Source: Lachnospiraceae bacterium
GTDB lineage: Bacteria; Bacillota; Clostridia; Lachnospirales; Lachnospiraceae
Direction: 5' to 3'
DNA: 64,000 nucleotides
Assembly (NCBI GenBank): GCA_015056945.1
Contig: SVFH01000009.1
Span: forward strand, 1 to 64,000
The position numbers and the translations under genes were made by a program. This document shows positions 44,266 through 53,763 of this stretch, in pieces (the first letter of the stretch is position 1; the number at the start of each line of letters is the position of its first letter). Below the pieces are notes generated by a model. That model did no database searches and was not told the DNA's origin. It was given only the letters and a program-made list of their open reading frames with translations.

Positions 44266-44811
44266 TTAATACAGTAACGCATCTGCCATGGCATCTGCCT
44301 CTTCCGGACTCTTCAATGTTGCCAGAATCTCAAGCACAAAATCAAGCGCACAGCCCATCGCACGGGAAGTAATAATATTTCCGTCCTTTGCAACCGCTTC
44401 ATCTGTTACAATTGCGCCCTCCAATTCATCCTCAAAACCGGGATAACAGCATGCTGTCTTTCCTTTGAGCATATCTTTGTGTCCCAAAATGCTCGGTGCT
44501 GCACAAATAGCCGCAACAAGCTTCTCCTGTGCATGGAATGAATCAAGCACTTTCATTAATGTTTCACTTTTTTCCAGATTTAATGTTCCGGGCATCCCAC
44601 CGGGTAATACACATACATCGTATTCCTCTGCTTCTCTGCCCGATAACATACAATCCATTTTCACATCAATGCCGTGTGAACCGCATACGCTCGCTTCTCC
44701 CGTCACGGAAATCATATCTGTTTGAATTCCGGCACGTCTTAATACATCTACCACGGTCAGCGCCTCAATTTCCTCATAACCGGGTGCAAAAAAAACTGCT
44801 ACTTTTGCCAT
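44266..44811 (-). CDS. DJ-1/PfpI-family protein
   Basis: This 181-residue class I amidotransferase-like protein has the DJ-1 start MAKVAVFFAPGYEEIEALTV (Glu of EEIE). The nucleophile Cys is in KLVAAICAAPSILG, and ITSRAMGCALDFVLEIL is also typical. Members act as deglycases, glyoxalase III or chaperones; the precise role is not given by sequence. It ends an operon with hflK and hflC, 23 bases after hflC, which suggests membrane or protein quality control. Confidence 0.87.
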   Translation of the reverse strand: MAKVAVFFAPGYEEIEALTVVDVLRRAGIQTDMISVTGEASVCGSHGIDVKMDCMLSGREAEEYDVCVLPGGMPGTLNLEKSETLMKVLDSFHAQEKLVAAICAAPSILGHKDMLKGKTACCYPGFEDELEGAIVTDEAVAKDGNIITSRAMGCALDFVLEILATLKSPEEADAMADALLY

Positions 44812-44834
44812 TTTTCATCCTCCTTCTGTTATGC

Positions 44835-45701
44835 TTAATAAAATATTTGTGCCAGCGGCGAATCTTTTGCAAGAATCAAAGTCTTATTTCCTCCGCGTAA
44901 AGCTTCTTTGGCAGCTTCAAGGCTTCTTGTGTAATCATAAAACTCTGCTTTACTCTCATCAGAATATGCTTCCGAAAGAATCCGCATGTACTCGCCTTCA
45001 CCTTTTGCCCGAAGCAGTTCTGCTTCTTTCTCTGCATTAGAAATCATAATCGCAACCTGCTTATCCGTTTCATTTCGAATAACTTTTGCTTCTGATTCAC
45101 CTTCGGCAGTATATGTTGCTGCAATATTATCACGTTCTGATATCATTCGCTCATATACAGCTGTTTTATTATCGCTCGGAAGATCAAGTCTCTTTGTTTC
45201 CACTTCCAAAATGCGAATACCGTACTGTTGAACCGAAGTCCCGATTGTTTCAATAATCTCATTCTGCAAAGCATCACTTCTTCCGCTGATTACTTCTTCC
45301 TGGGTCATACTGCTGATAACATTTTTCGTTGCATTATAAACAACCGTATCTATTCTGCTTTCCGCATTTCCGAGAGACATATTCAAAGATTGTGCAAATT
45401 TCAAGGCATCTGTAATTTCCCATAACACATAACAATCACAAATCATCGTTTTTTTGTCACGTGTAATAACATCCGAAGGTGCCAAATTGTATAAAAGAAT
45501 CTGCTTCGGAATTGTAGATGTTGTTTCCACAAACGGAATGCGGAAACTGAGCCCTGCCTCACTAATGACGCGGTCTATTTTTCCAAACTGTTTTACCAGT
45601 GTGTATTCGTCTTCATTCGTGATTACCATGGACGAAGAACCGATTACAACTCCAACCAGTAAAATAAAAAGAATAATAATGAAAGGGATTGTCTTTTTCA
45701 T
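44835..45701 (-). CDS. hflC: SPFH-domain protein HflC
   Basis: This 288-residue membrane protein has one N-terminal span (IPFIIILFILLVGVVIGSSS) and a prohibitin/SPFH domain (TLVKQFGKIDRVISEAGLSF, IPKQILLYNLAPSDVI). A helical region follows (KVIRNETDKQVAIMISNAEKE). HflC with HflK forms a membrane cage that controls FtsH in other bacteria. Its ATG overlaps the hflK stop (ATGA). Confidence 0.9.
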   Translation of the reverse strand: MKKTIPFIIILFILLVGVVIGSSSMVITNEDEYTLVKQFGKIDRVISEAGLSFRIPFVETTSTIPKQILLYNLAPSDVITRDKKTMICDCYVLWEITDALKFAQSLNMSLGNAESRIDTVVYNATKNVISSMTQEEVISGRSDALQNEIIETIGTSVQQYGIRILEVETKRLDLPSDNKTAVYERMISERDNIAATYTAEGESEAKVIRNETDKQVAIMISNAEKEAELLRAKGEGEYMRILSEAYSDESKAEFYDYTRSLEAAKEALRGGNKTLILAKDSPLAQIFY

Positions 45702-46732
45702 CTGTCGCCCTCCTCTCCCTGCGGTAATGTTACAAGCGGATCTGTTGTTGTACCGGGAATGCTGAATGTATACGGATATATCGGAATCACTTTCTGTGTA
45801 CTTCCGTCACCGCTGTCAATAATCACGGTCAACTCCGGCAGCAATTCTTCCATTGTTTCATAAAACATTCTTCTTTTGGTCACAAGCGGATTTTTAATAT
45901 ATTCTGCATATGTTGCATTAAAGACTGCAACCTCTGCTGTTGCCTGGTTAATACGCTGTGTCATTTCAGCCTCTGCAAGCTGTTTGATTTTATCTGCTTC
46001 AGCCTGTGCAGCAGGTATCTGCTCATTTCTGTATTTTTGTGCATTGTTTAATGCAGTTTCTTTACCTTGTTTCGCCGTTTCTACTGCTTTAAATGCCTGC
46101 ATAACATCTTCCGTCGGCGGCTCAGAATCCTGAATCGTAATATTCACAAGCTGAATCCCCATATCGCGCTCTTCCAAACGTTCCACAACCATCTCACGAA
46201 TAGATGCCTGAATCTCATTCTTGCCGGATGTAAGTACGCTGTCAACATCATAGCTTCCGATTACATTACGGATACAGGATTGTGAGATATTTTTCAGAAT
46301 TCCCACCGGATCTTCTGAAGCAAAAGTTGCTTTCACCGGATCCGAAATACGATATTCCACAAAGAAATCAACATTTACAAAGTTATAGTCCGATGTAATC
46401 ATAAGGGATTCATCTTCCATGTATTCATCCGTATCAAGGCTGTATCCGATAGGGAATCCCTGGATTGTTGTATTTACTTTGATTACATTCTGAATAAAAG
46501 GAACCTTAAAATGCAATCCGGGTTCGGTTACGGCACGGGCCTTTCCGAATGTCACCAAAACGCCCTGTTCCTGTTCCCTGATCTGATATGTACTCTGCGA
46601 AAGCGCAATTAAGGCTATCACTGCAACAATAACAATACAGCACCACAGAATAATTTTGGATGGTTTTGGTGACTTTCCGTCCTTCGGCTTTCCATTGCTT
46701 GAAAAACGTTCAAAAATATTTTTTTCAGCCAT
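45698..46732 (-). CDS. hflK: SPFH-domain protein HflK
   Basis: This protein of about 344 residues has a short charged N-terminus and a membrane span (IILWCCIVIVAVIALIALSQ). The SPFH domain reads EQEQGVLVTFGKARAVTEPG and NVDFFVEYRISDPVKATF, followed by a helical C-terminus ending near LPQGEEGDR. Start at 46732 has AAGGAAGAG upstream. The frame extending to 46813 is coded by the arms of a perfect hairpin (46754-46788) and is rejected. It lies after the chimeric binding-protein operon on the same strand but with this hairpin between. Confidence 0.9.
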   Translation of the reverse strand: MAEKNIFERFSSNGKPKDGKSPKPSKIILWCCIVIVAVIALIALSQSTYQIREQEQGVLVTFGKARAVTEPGLHFKVPFIQNVIKVNTTIQGFPIGYSLDTDEYMEDESLMITSDYNFVNVDFFVEYRISDPVKATFASEDPVGILKNISQSCIRNVIGSYDVDSVLTSGKNEIQASIREMVVERLEERDMGIQLVNITIQDSEPPTEDVMQAFKAVETAKQGKETALNNAQKYRNEQIPAAQAEADKIKQLAEAEMTQRINQATAEVAVFNATYAEYIKNPLVTKRRMFYETMEELLPELTVIIDSGDGSTQKVIPIYPYTFSIPGTTTDPLVTLPQGEEGDR

Positions 46733-46753
46733 ATTTCTCTTCCTTTCTGTACA

Positions 46754-46788
46754 ATAATCCGAATGTAATTCATTTACATTCGGATTAT
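46754..46788 (-). other. Perfect 15-bp hairpin between chimeric binding protein and hflK
   Basis: ATAATCCGAATGTAA (46754-46768) and its exact complement (46774-46788) flank a 5-base loop. The minus-strand sequence after it, TGTACAG, is not T-rich. It may end or protect the upstream operon transcript. Confidence 0.7.
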
Positions 46789-46799
46789 CATTTGTTTCA

Positions 46800-49232
46800 T
46801 TATCTTCCTTCATTCACATAGGTCTGAACCCTGCTCTGAATAATTTCAACAACCTGTTTGGCATTCTTTTGTCCTGCATAAAACGGTGCTGCTTCTTCTG
46901 TAATGATATTGGAAATCTGATCATTCGTAAAAGTTACGGATTCAACACCTGAAATGTATTCCAGAAGATACTCCGCACGTTCCTTAGATATCGGAGGAAG
47001 CACTAATTCCTGACTGCCGTTATAATAGAAGTCATCATATTCATGTCTTACCCCCTCCGAATCAATATAAAATTCTTTCTGCATCTGTACTTCCATCATT
47101 TTATTCACAGCAGAGATACGAACCGGGAAATTGTACTCTACTTTTTCCTGATACTCCGATGTCATAAAAGTACGGATAAACTCCCATGCTGCCTCTTTAT
47201 TCTTAGACTTTGCAGAAATTGCATATATCTGATTCAGACAAAGAACTGCACCCTTTCCTTCTGTACCAGGGAAACCAACAAGTTCAATCTTCTCGCCGAA
47301 ATCACCTTGCTCCAAACGATTAAAGTCTCTGAAATTCGAAAGAAACGCATGTGATAAAATCGCCTTATCTTCACGATAGATAGTCTCATATGTCTCAAAG
47401 CTTTCTTCATCGTAATTAATCTCTGTCGGATACTTTGCCGTGTACTCCAATGCTTTGGCAAAAGAATCAGAGAAATTGCATTTTCCCGTACGAATATCAA
47501 GGTATTCGTCATATCCGAGCGTGAGCAGATGAAACAGAATCGTTTCATTTACGGTACTATAAAAAGCATTCACTCCAAGCTTTTGTTCCAACGCCTCAAG
47601 TTCCTCAAATGAAATTCGTCCGCTCTCCGGCGCATATTTTTCTTTCATTGCCATGGACATAACATAAAAGCTTGATGTAACTGCGTACATCTTATCTTCT
47701 GAAGAAAGCGCAGCTTTTACATTCGGGAAAATATCATTTTCGTCTATATCGGCATCTGCGCTGATGAAATCATTCAAAGGTGCGAAAGTTCCTTTTTCCA
47801 TATAATTGTAAAACTGCTCTGTCGTTTCTGTCATAAAAATAATATCCGGACAGTTTCCCGAAATCAAATCATTATTAAATGCTTTCTGCGCTGATTCCCA
47901 GTCACCGTTTTCGTCCCGGTAATTTTTTACCTGAATTCTTATGTTTTCATTTTTCGAATTAAACTCTATGATTTTGGATGCAAGTTCATAATCATAGTAG
48001 AGCATGCCGATTGTAATCGTCTCCTTATCGGCTATTTCCGAAGGAGCAACTTTTTTGCAAATTACAACGCCTTCCATAATCCAGGTTTCTTTGTTTCGTT
48101 TGCCAAACACAACCGTATTTTCATCCAATAAAAACGGTTCCGATAAAGTTCCGCCGTCTATATCAGACTCAATAAATCCCATAAGCTTAACCGCTTCAGC
48201 CTCTCCTGCTTTCCATCCGTATATTCCGGAGCTGCCAAGAACTGTAGCATCATAACTTCCGCTTCCGTTTTCAAATGTTGAATAATCTCCAAGAGAAATT
48301 TCATATTCCTGTCCCAGCTTAAACGCAGTCAAATCGAGGGCAATCACGACCTGTGCCCATTCTCCGTTCGGTAACTCCTTATCGGCAGTTGCGAAAACAC
48401 CACCGCTCGGCGAACAGAAGTAGGAATACAAATAATTATCCGACTTGATTTCTCCAAGAAGTTTAAACTCTGTATCAAATACCTGAATCGTATTCTCCAT
48501 TCCGGCAACCAATTTGCCGTCTTTTGTCATAATAAGTTTCTGTACGTAAGCAAATTCGGAGTCTCCGACACTTATTTCTACAGAAGCTGTTTCATTTCCT
48601 TGCAAATCATATTTTTTAAGAAACCATTGTTCAAAATTATTAACCACCGCATAAATTACGGAATTTTCCAAGTCGGGTAATACCTGATTAACAGAAGCCC
48701 CGCCACTCAGATTGATGTCAGTTGACTGTGCAACACTTCCATCCTGATTATAAACGATTATATGAACAATTGTTAAATAATCCTCTATATTATTTTCATC
48801 TTCCCAATATTCGTCTGTCTCAGGCAGAATCTCCGGATTCTCCGGATCCTCTAAATCAGTTTGCATTTCCGCATCTTCTGAATTAATTGCTTCAGATTCC
48901 GCTTCCGTAGCATTTGCCGGCGTTCCCATCGCATCGGGCAAAGATATGTGAATCTCATCTTCCATGGTGCCGTCATAAACCTCTCCGTCACCTTCGGGTA
49001 TGTCCGGATAAATCGTTTCCAGATAAATTGCCGCAATCTGTTCCCCACAAGGAAACATCTTCAACAAATATCCATATTCCGCTTCCGAAATTTCAAATGA
49101 ACTGCTTTCCTTAAACACATAATTCCTATAATCGACTGTATCGCTATTCCCTTTTTTGCATGCAACCGCCACAAAAATCAGGCCGACAGCAATCAATAAA
49201 AGAATTCCTTTCCTCATCATGCTCTTACTCAT
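46800..49232 (-). CDS. Chimeric lipoprotein: propeller-like sensor fused to family 1 solute-binding protein
   Basis: This 810-residue protein has a lipoprotein signal ending FVAVAC (Cys 25). An acidic linker (about 100-155, rich in Glu, Asp, Pro) interrupts the first domain. Residues about 160-410 hold repeated beta-blade-like units (VIYAVVNNFEQWFLKKYDLQG, GKLVAGMENTIQVFDTEFK). From about 425 a complete CUT1-type binding domain follows (ETITIGMLYYDYELASKIIEF, CPDIIFMTETTEQFYNYME, KNKEAAWEFIRTFMTSEYQEK), which alone would be a full binding protein. Doubling by a sensor-like domain is unusual. It is the last gene of the six-gene operon; its ATG overlaps the stop of the MacB-domain gene. Confidence 0.85.
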   Translation of the reverse strand: MSKSMMRKGILLLIAVGLIFVAVACKKGNSDTVDYRNYVFKESSSFEISEAEYGYLLKMFPCGEQIAAIYLETIYPDIPEGDGEVYDGTMEDEIHISLPDAMGTPANATEAESEAINSEDAEMQTDLEDPENPEILPETDEYWEDENNIEDYLTIVHIIVYNQDGSVAQSTDINLSGGASVNQVLPDLENSVIYAVVNNFEQWFLKKYDLQGNETASVEISVGDSEFAYVQKLIMTKDGKLVAGMENTIQVFDTEFKLLGEIKSDNYLYSYFCSPSGGVFATADKELPNGEWAQVVIALDLTAFKLGQEYEISLGDYSTFENGSGSYDATVLGSSGIYGWKAGEAEAVKLMGFIESDIDGGTLSEPFLLDENTVVFGKRNKETWIMEGVVICKKVAPSEIADKETITIGMLYYDYELASKIIEFNSKNENIRIQVKNYRDENGDWESAQKAFNNDLISGNCPDIIFMTETTEQFYNYMEKGTFAPLNDFISADADIDENDIFPNVKAALSSEDKMYAVTSSFYVMSMAMKEKYAPESGRISFEELEALEQKLGVNAFYSTVNETILFHLLTLGYDEYLDIRTGKCNFSDSFAKALEYTAKYPTEINYDEESFETYETIYREDKAILSHAFLSNFRDFNRLEQGDFGEKIELVGFPGTEGKGAVLCLNQIYAISAKSKNKEAAWEFIRTFMTSEYQEKVEYNFPVRISAVNKMMEVQMQKEFYIDSEGVRHEYDDFYYNGSQELVLPPISKERAEYLLEYISGVESVTFTNDQISNIITEEAAPFYAGQKNAKQVVEIIQSRVQTYVNEGR

Positions 49233-50338
49233 TTTGTCTCCTCCTTTTTCACTTTCCCTTTTTTATCCGTGCTTCTTTGTGAAAACCACCCCTGTATATA
49301 TTCCACCATCGTCACGATACCTTCCTTGGTCGGTTTATGTTTCACCATAAATACGATTACAGCCACAATCCAATATAACACAAGTGCGGCAACAATACAA
49401 ACCTGAACCAATGCAACCTCTGCAAGTTTTTCTTCTTTTACTCTTGCAATATTTTCCCAAAACGGCAGTACAATATCATTTACCTTCATAGAGCGCACTG
49501 CTCGTGTTTTCAAAATCTGATAAAATGCCTCATAACTGAATCTGTCAGAATTTTCCACAACTGCCATGTCCGTATCTTCAAAATTAAAAAACGGTTCCGT
49601 GAGTTTCATTGCAAATCCCCTGACAGGATTCGGTAATACTGCCTCATACATGGTAATCGCTGCCTCCGGAAAGACAGACGCATAAGACTCATACGGCAGA
49701 TATACCGTAAGTTCATCGCTTCCTGCCATTTGCTCCAGTTCTCCTTCGGGACGTTCATAAACGCCTCCAATCCTGTAATAAGCATCATTGATTCTGACAT
49801 CTTTCCCCTCGATATCGGAAGAGCCGAACAATTGCCATGCAACGTTTTCATCTATCAGCACAACATCTTTACGGATGTCGCTTTCCGCAAAATACCTGCC
49901 GGATAATAATTTCACAGGATGAAACAGAAAGAAATCACCTCCGACACCGATTGCAGTGACTGAAACACTCTTCTTTTCGCCCTGCACCGTTAATTCCCCG
50001 AATGACGCATACGTATCCACATAAAGTCTTGCCAAGGAATTATCCGGTTCTTCGCCTGCATCCTTCAAGGCCTTTTCCATTTGATAACGCGTACTTTGAA
50101 TCTGCTCAGTTCCGAGACAAAGGCGTTCGCTAAAGAAAAAACTAAGCTGTGCATAATCTCCCTGCGCAGACCAGCGTTTCGCCATTAACTGATCAGGCAA
50201 ACTTTCCTTTTGACGTTCTAAATAGAAAGTAATGCCTGCCAGAAAGCATAACAATATCAGAGTGAGCAGTAACGCAATAAAATGAACGCGGCCCGTTTTG
50301 CGGATGACTGACGCGAAAAAAGTTCTTATTTTTTGCAT
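49229..50338 (-). CDS. Two-span membrane protein with MacB-type periplasmic core domain
   Basis: This 369-residue protein has one N-terminal span (HFIALLLTLILLCFLAGITFY) and one near the C-terminus (VQVCIVAALVLYWIVAVIVFM). Between them is an extracytoplasmic domain of about 270 residues with the MacB_PCD signature (LLSGRYFAESDIRKDVVLID, AWQLFGSSDIEGKDVRI, YYRIGGVYERPEGE). True MacB/FtsX permeases have four spans and a FtsX domain, which are absent here. Such domains normally link an exporter to its adaptor, and an HlyD-like adaptor gene lies one base upstream. It has no ATPase part. Confidence 0.8.
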   Translation of the reverse strand: MQKIRTFFASVIRKTGRVHFIALLLTLILLCFLAGITFYLERQKESLPDQLMAKRWSAQGDYAQLSFFFSERLCLGTEQIQSTRYQMEKALKDAGEEPDNSLARLYVDTYASFGELTVQGEKKSVSVTAIGVGGDFFLFHPVKLLSGRYFAESDIRKDVVLIDENVAWQLFGSSDIEGKDVRINDAYYRIGGVYERPEGELEQMAGSDELTVYLPYESYASVFPEAAITMYEAVLPNPVRGFAMKLTEPFFNFEDTDMAVVENSDRFSYEAFYQILKTRAVRSMKVNDIVLPFWENIARVKEEKLAEVALVQVCIVAALVLYWIVAVIVFMVKHKPTKEGIVTMVEYIQGWFSQRSTDKKGKVKKEETK

Positions 50339-50339
50339 C

Positions 50340-51902
50340 TTAATTCATTCCTTCCGCCAAACGAATCTGATCTCCGGCCTCCAAAGGCTTGGTCGAAGTC
50401 GTAATAACATACTCATATCCTTCCAGTAATGCATTTATGGCAGTGTACTTGTCATCACTTGCCAAAACCTCCACATCAACACGCTGTGCCACATATCTGT
50501 TTCCGAACGGCGCTGACTTGGATTGTACAATCAAAATAAACTTACCGGAATTATCTTCCCTGACTGCACTATTTGGTACAATCAATTCATACTCCCTGCT
50601 GCGTTGACCTACCGCCAGCGTCAGACTGTCTCCCGGCATCACATCCGCACCCGCTATTTCAAATACCAGCAGTCTGTTTTCCCTGGGATTCTCCGGATCA
50701 CTTTTGATTGCCGTTAAGTTTGCGGTAATATCTCCGTAATACCACATATTCTGCACCTCAACCGGGTCTCCCACACGAATAACGCTCGCCTGCTTCACCC
50801 CTGTTGAAAATGTAAGCATCATTCCCTTGCCGTCAATCTGCATTACCGCAGCATCCGCACCCGCCTGCGTTGTTTCTCCGGCTGCATACGAAAGTGAAGT
50901 AACCTTACCGTCAACAGGCGCATTAATGGTTGCACCGATAGACTTCTGTTCCATTTTTTCAACTTCCGCCCTCTGCTCGGTAATTTTTCGATAGCTTTCT
51001 GCCAAATCAAGTTCTAAAATGATATCAGCAAGTTTTTTCTCCTTCTCTTGCGTACTTGCTGCAAGTTTTCCTTCTTCTTCTATTTTTTGACGCTGCAGCT
51101 GCGCAATCTGATTCGCAATTTCGGGACTGTTCAATTTCTGTTCCAGGGCAATCTGTGCATTTGCAACTTTCGCTTCGAGCTTCCACACCTTTTCCTGTGC
51201 CGCATCCAATGCTTCTTTAGCCGCAATCTTCTCCGGGTCATCATCAGGTCTCTCTGCGAGTGCATCGTATGCAGCCTGTTTCCTTGACAAGTCAACTCTC
51301 GCATTATTCAAGGCAATCTGTGCATCAGCAAGTGCCTTGCTCTCCGCCGAAGCATCCACCTTGTTCTGCTCCAGCAAAGAAATCTGTTTCATCAAATCAT
51401 CCACAACCTTCTGAGACGCATCAATCTTGGACTGCAACCCGGAAATACTGTCCTGACTCTGTTCAAGCGTCCGAACATTTCCTGCCTGAATTTCTTTCAA
51501 CCTTGCATTTGTAATTCCGCCATTGAGAACCGCTTTCTCAAATTCAATTTCCAATGAAGCCAATTCATTACGTGCAGTCTTTAATTCTTCACTTTCTTTA
51601 TCTTCAAGATAATAAAGTACATCACCCTTTTTTACGAAATCATCTGTTTTAACAGCGACGCTCTTAATCGTACGGGTTTCATCGACAACAACATGATAAG
51701 GATCAATTGCTTCTACTACACCCGAACCGCGAATTTTATTGGAAATAGGTCCGCTTTGTACATACTCTGTTGCAACCTGCGGAAGAGAATAATTCATAAT
51801 TGTATTGGAAAAGAAAGTGAGAACAAGCATCACACTTAAAAAAATAATTGCGACGTTTTTAATCCATTCTCTTTTTTTGCCTGTTTTATTATCATGTTCC
51901 AT
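50340..51902 (-). CDS. HlyD/RND-type membrane fusion (adaptor) protein
   Basis: This 520-residue adaptor has an N-terminal membrane anchor (VAIIFLSVMLVLTFFSNTIM). A first barrel half reads GSGVVEAIDPYHVVVDETRT and FVKKGDVLYYLEDKESEEL. A very long alpha-helical hairpin (about residues 110-345) follows, rich in Ala, Glu and Gln. The second half reads INAPVDGKVTSLSYAAGETT, and beta-barrel and membrane-proximal domains run to the end (YEYVITTSTKPLEAGDQIRL). Adaptors of this type work with exporters, so its place in a sugar-importer-like operon is odd. Ends 1 base before the MacB-domain gene. Confidence 0.88.
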   Translation of the reverse strand: MEHDNKTGKKREWIKNVAIIFLSVMLVLTFFSNTIMNYSLPQVATEYVQSGPISNKIRGSGVVEAIDPYHVVVDETRTIKSVAVKTDDFVKKGDVLYYLEDKESEELKTARNELASLEIEFEKAVLNGGITNARLKEIQAGNVRTLEQSQDSISGLQSKIDASQKVVDDLMKQISLLEQNKVDASAESKALADAQIALNNARVDLSRKQAAYDALAERPDDDPEKIAAKEALDAAQEKVWKLEAKVANAQIALEQKLNSPEIANQIAQLQRQKIEEEGKLAASTQEKEKKLADIILELDLAESYRKITEQRAEVEKMEQKSIGATINAPVDGKVTSLSYAAGETTQAGADAAVMQIDGKGMMLTFSTGVKQASVIRVGDPVEVQNMWYYGDITANLTAIKSDPENPRENRLLVFEIAGADVMPGDSLTLAVGQRSREYELIVPNSAVREDNSGKFILIVQSKSAPFGNRYVAQRVDVEVLASDDKYTAINALLEGYEYVITTSTKPLEAGDQIRLAEGMN

Positions 51903-51917
51903 TATTTCGTTCTCCTT

Positions 51918-52865
51918 TTATCCCTTAATACCACCCTGGTACGTAATTCCTTCTACCAGGTAATCCTCTCCATACATAAACACCAGTAACCCCGGAACCA
52001 TATAGATAGAAGCAACCGCAAACGCAAGTCCGATTTCGCCCGCATTAATCTTGGACAAAAAAATCGAAAGCGGATGCAATTCTTCATTTGCAAGCAGAAT
52101 CAAAGGTTGCTCAACCATATTCCAAAAATCTATAAAAATCAGAATCGCAACCGAATACAAAGCACCTTTGCAAAGCGGAATGCTGATGTGCCGGAAAATC
52201 TGCCATTCACCGGCCCCGTCAATTTTGGCAGCCTCAATAATTCCGTTTGGAATTCTTTTCATATATTTTGTCAGCAGATACACCGCAAAAGGCGAAAACA
52301 TTCCCGGCAGCCAGATTGCCCACCGCGTATCAAAAATCCCCATCCATTCAGAAACCAGGAAATTCGGTACAAGCGTAACCTGATACGGCATCAACACAAT
52401 AATAATATAAACAAAAAACAGAATTTCCTTCAGTCTTCCTTTAAATCTCGTAAACGCATAAGAAGCAAGTACTGCCGTAATCAGCTGAAAAATAACAATC
52501 GGAACCGTATAAATCACGGAATTCCAGAACTTAAACAAGTACTTGGGGCTTTTGAGCAAAACAGTAACATACTGCTGCAACGAGACCATATCAGGAATCA
52601 ACTTCAAATTCACCACTTCCGAAACATACACCTTGCCGCCGGTGTCTGTCGTCTCAAACACTTTACCGTAATTTGCATTGATTTCGGATTGAGTCATAAA
52701 TGAGTTCGTAATCGTAACCACAGTCGGCATCAAAAACAAGAAAGCAAAGACGAGGGCAACCATCAACAGTACTGCTTTTTGCAAAATACCTTTCTTTTTG
52801 CGTTTCGGTTTCACATTATTCTTTTTTATTTTCTGCCACAAACGTCTGAATATCTTCATCCGCAC
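51918..52865 (-). CDS. Carbohydrate ABC transporter permease, MalG type (hybrid operon)
   Basis: This 315-residue permease has a long basic N-terminus and six or so spans starting KAVLLMVALVFAFLFLMPTV. A 45-residue extracytoplasmic loop comes after the first span (NANYGKVFETTDTGGKVYVS). The EAA loop is GIIEAAKIDGAGEWQIFRHI with the conserved Gly intact. The C-terminus DYLVEGITYQGGIKG is close to MalG endings. It lies 3 bases after the MalF-type gene and 15 bases before the adaptor gene, so all are one transcript. Confidence 0.9.
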   Translation of the reverse strand: MRMKIFRRLWQKIKKNNVKPKRKKKGILQKAVLLMVALVFAFLFLMPTVVTITNSFMTQSEINANYGKVFETTDTGGKVYVSEVVNLKLIPDMVSLQQYVTVLLKSPKYLFKFWNSVIYTVPIVIFQLITAVLASYAFTRFKGRLKEILFFVYIIIVLMPYQVTLVPNFLVSEWMGIFDTRWAIWLPGMFSPFAVYLLTKYMKRIPNGIIEAAKIDGAGEWQIFRHISIPLCKGALYSVAILIFIDFWNMVEQPLILLANEELHPLSIFLSKINAGEIGLAFAVASIYMVPGLLVFMYGEDYLVEGITYQGGIKG

Positions 52866-52868
52866 TCC

Positions 52869-53750
52869 CTATTCTTCCATATCTTTACCGAAATGATTTT
52901 CCACAAGATACAAAAATCCAATAATAATAATCATGACAATCGCCATCAGAATCGCAGCCGACGATAACTTCTGATAATCCAGCTGCCTAAACATATTGTT
53001 CATAAAATGCTGCAATGTGTACAGACTATCGTACGGATAATCCCCGGTCAAAAGATAAACCTCGCGAAACGTTTTAAATGAACTGATGAGCGACATAATT
53101 GCAACAAAAAGTATAGTTGGTGAGAGATACCTGATTTTAATATGGATAAATAATTTCCACACCGATGTCGTATCCAAAAGCGCAACCTCCATGGACTCAC
53201 GCGGAATGGTTCCCAGTGCTGCAAGAAAAAGAATCATATTATATCCAAGATTCTTCCAAAGAAACAAAATCAACACAACTATCGGAGCAAAATCAGACTT
53301 AAACCAGTCAATCGCATCAAGCCCGAACCATGAAAGAAATACATTCACGAAACCGTTATAATTAAACAACACCTGAAACACAAGAATTACTGAAGCAACC
53401 GGAACCATCATCGGACTTAAATATGCCGTACGGAATTTATCCGCAAACGGAATCTTTTTGTCCAGAAGCAATGCCATCAAAAGAGAAATCACTACTGCGA
53501 GGGGCACGGCAACAAAAGAAAATTTAAAAGTATTCCATGCCGCAAGCTGAAACGCTTTGTTTCCGATAATATCAATAAAGTTCTTAAGGAAAACAAAATT
53601 AGCCGAAACGGGATTATCCACCATGGAATAAAACACCACAACAAGAAACGGCACCAGATAAAAAACCGAAACACCCAAGAAACTGGGCGCAAGGAAACTT
53701 CCGATTTTTACTCTGTGTTTCCATTTTCGCTTCCGATTCTTTTTCATCAT
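52869..53750 (-). CDS. Carbohydrate ABC transporter permease, MalF type, with degenerate EAA loop
   Basis: This 293-residue permease has six likely spans beginning IGSFLAPSFLGVSVFYLVPFL. The region that should be the ATPase-docking EAA loop reads MEVALLDTTSVWKLFIHIKI. The second Glu-Ala-Ala motif is weak, the conserved Gly is replaced by Thr, and the usual LP after it is RY. This may weaken contact with an ordinary MsmX-type ATPase, or mean a different partner. Partner MalG-type gene follows at once. The upstream gene 53764-54279 is 13 bases away. Confidence 0.87.
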   Translation of the reverse strand: MMKKNRKRKWKHRVKIGSFLAPSFLGVSVFYLVPFLVVVFYSMVDNPVSANFVFLKNFIDIIGNKAFQLAAWNTFKFSFVAVPLAVVISLLMALLLDKKIPFADKFRTAYLSPMMVPVASVILVFQVLFNYNGFVNVFLSWFGLDAIDWFKSDFAPIVVLILFLWKNLGYNMILFLAALGTIPRESMEVALLDTTSVWKLFIHIKIRYLSPTILFVAIMSLISSFKTFREVYLLTGDYPYDSLYTLQHFMNNMFRQLDYQKLSSAAILMAIVMIIIIGFLYLVENHFGKDMEE

Positions 53751-53763
53751 GCTACGGCTCCTT

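Noticed and set aside
46733-46813. 27-codon N-terminal extension of HflK
   Set aside because: It is encoded by the arms of a perfect hairpin and lies before a good ribosome binding site at the chosen start.
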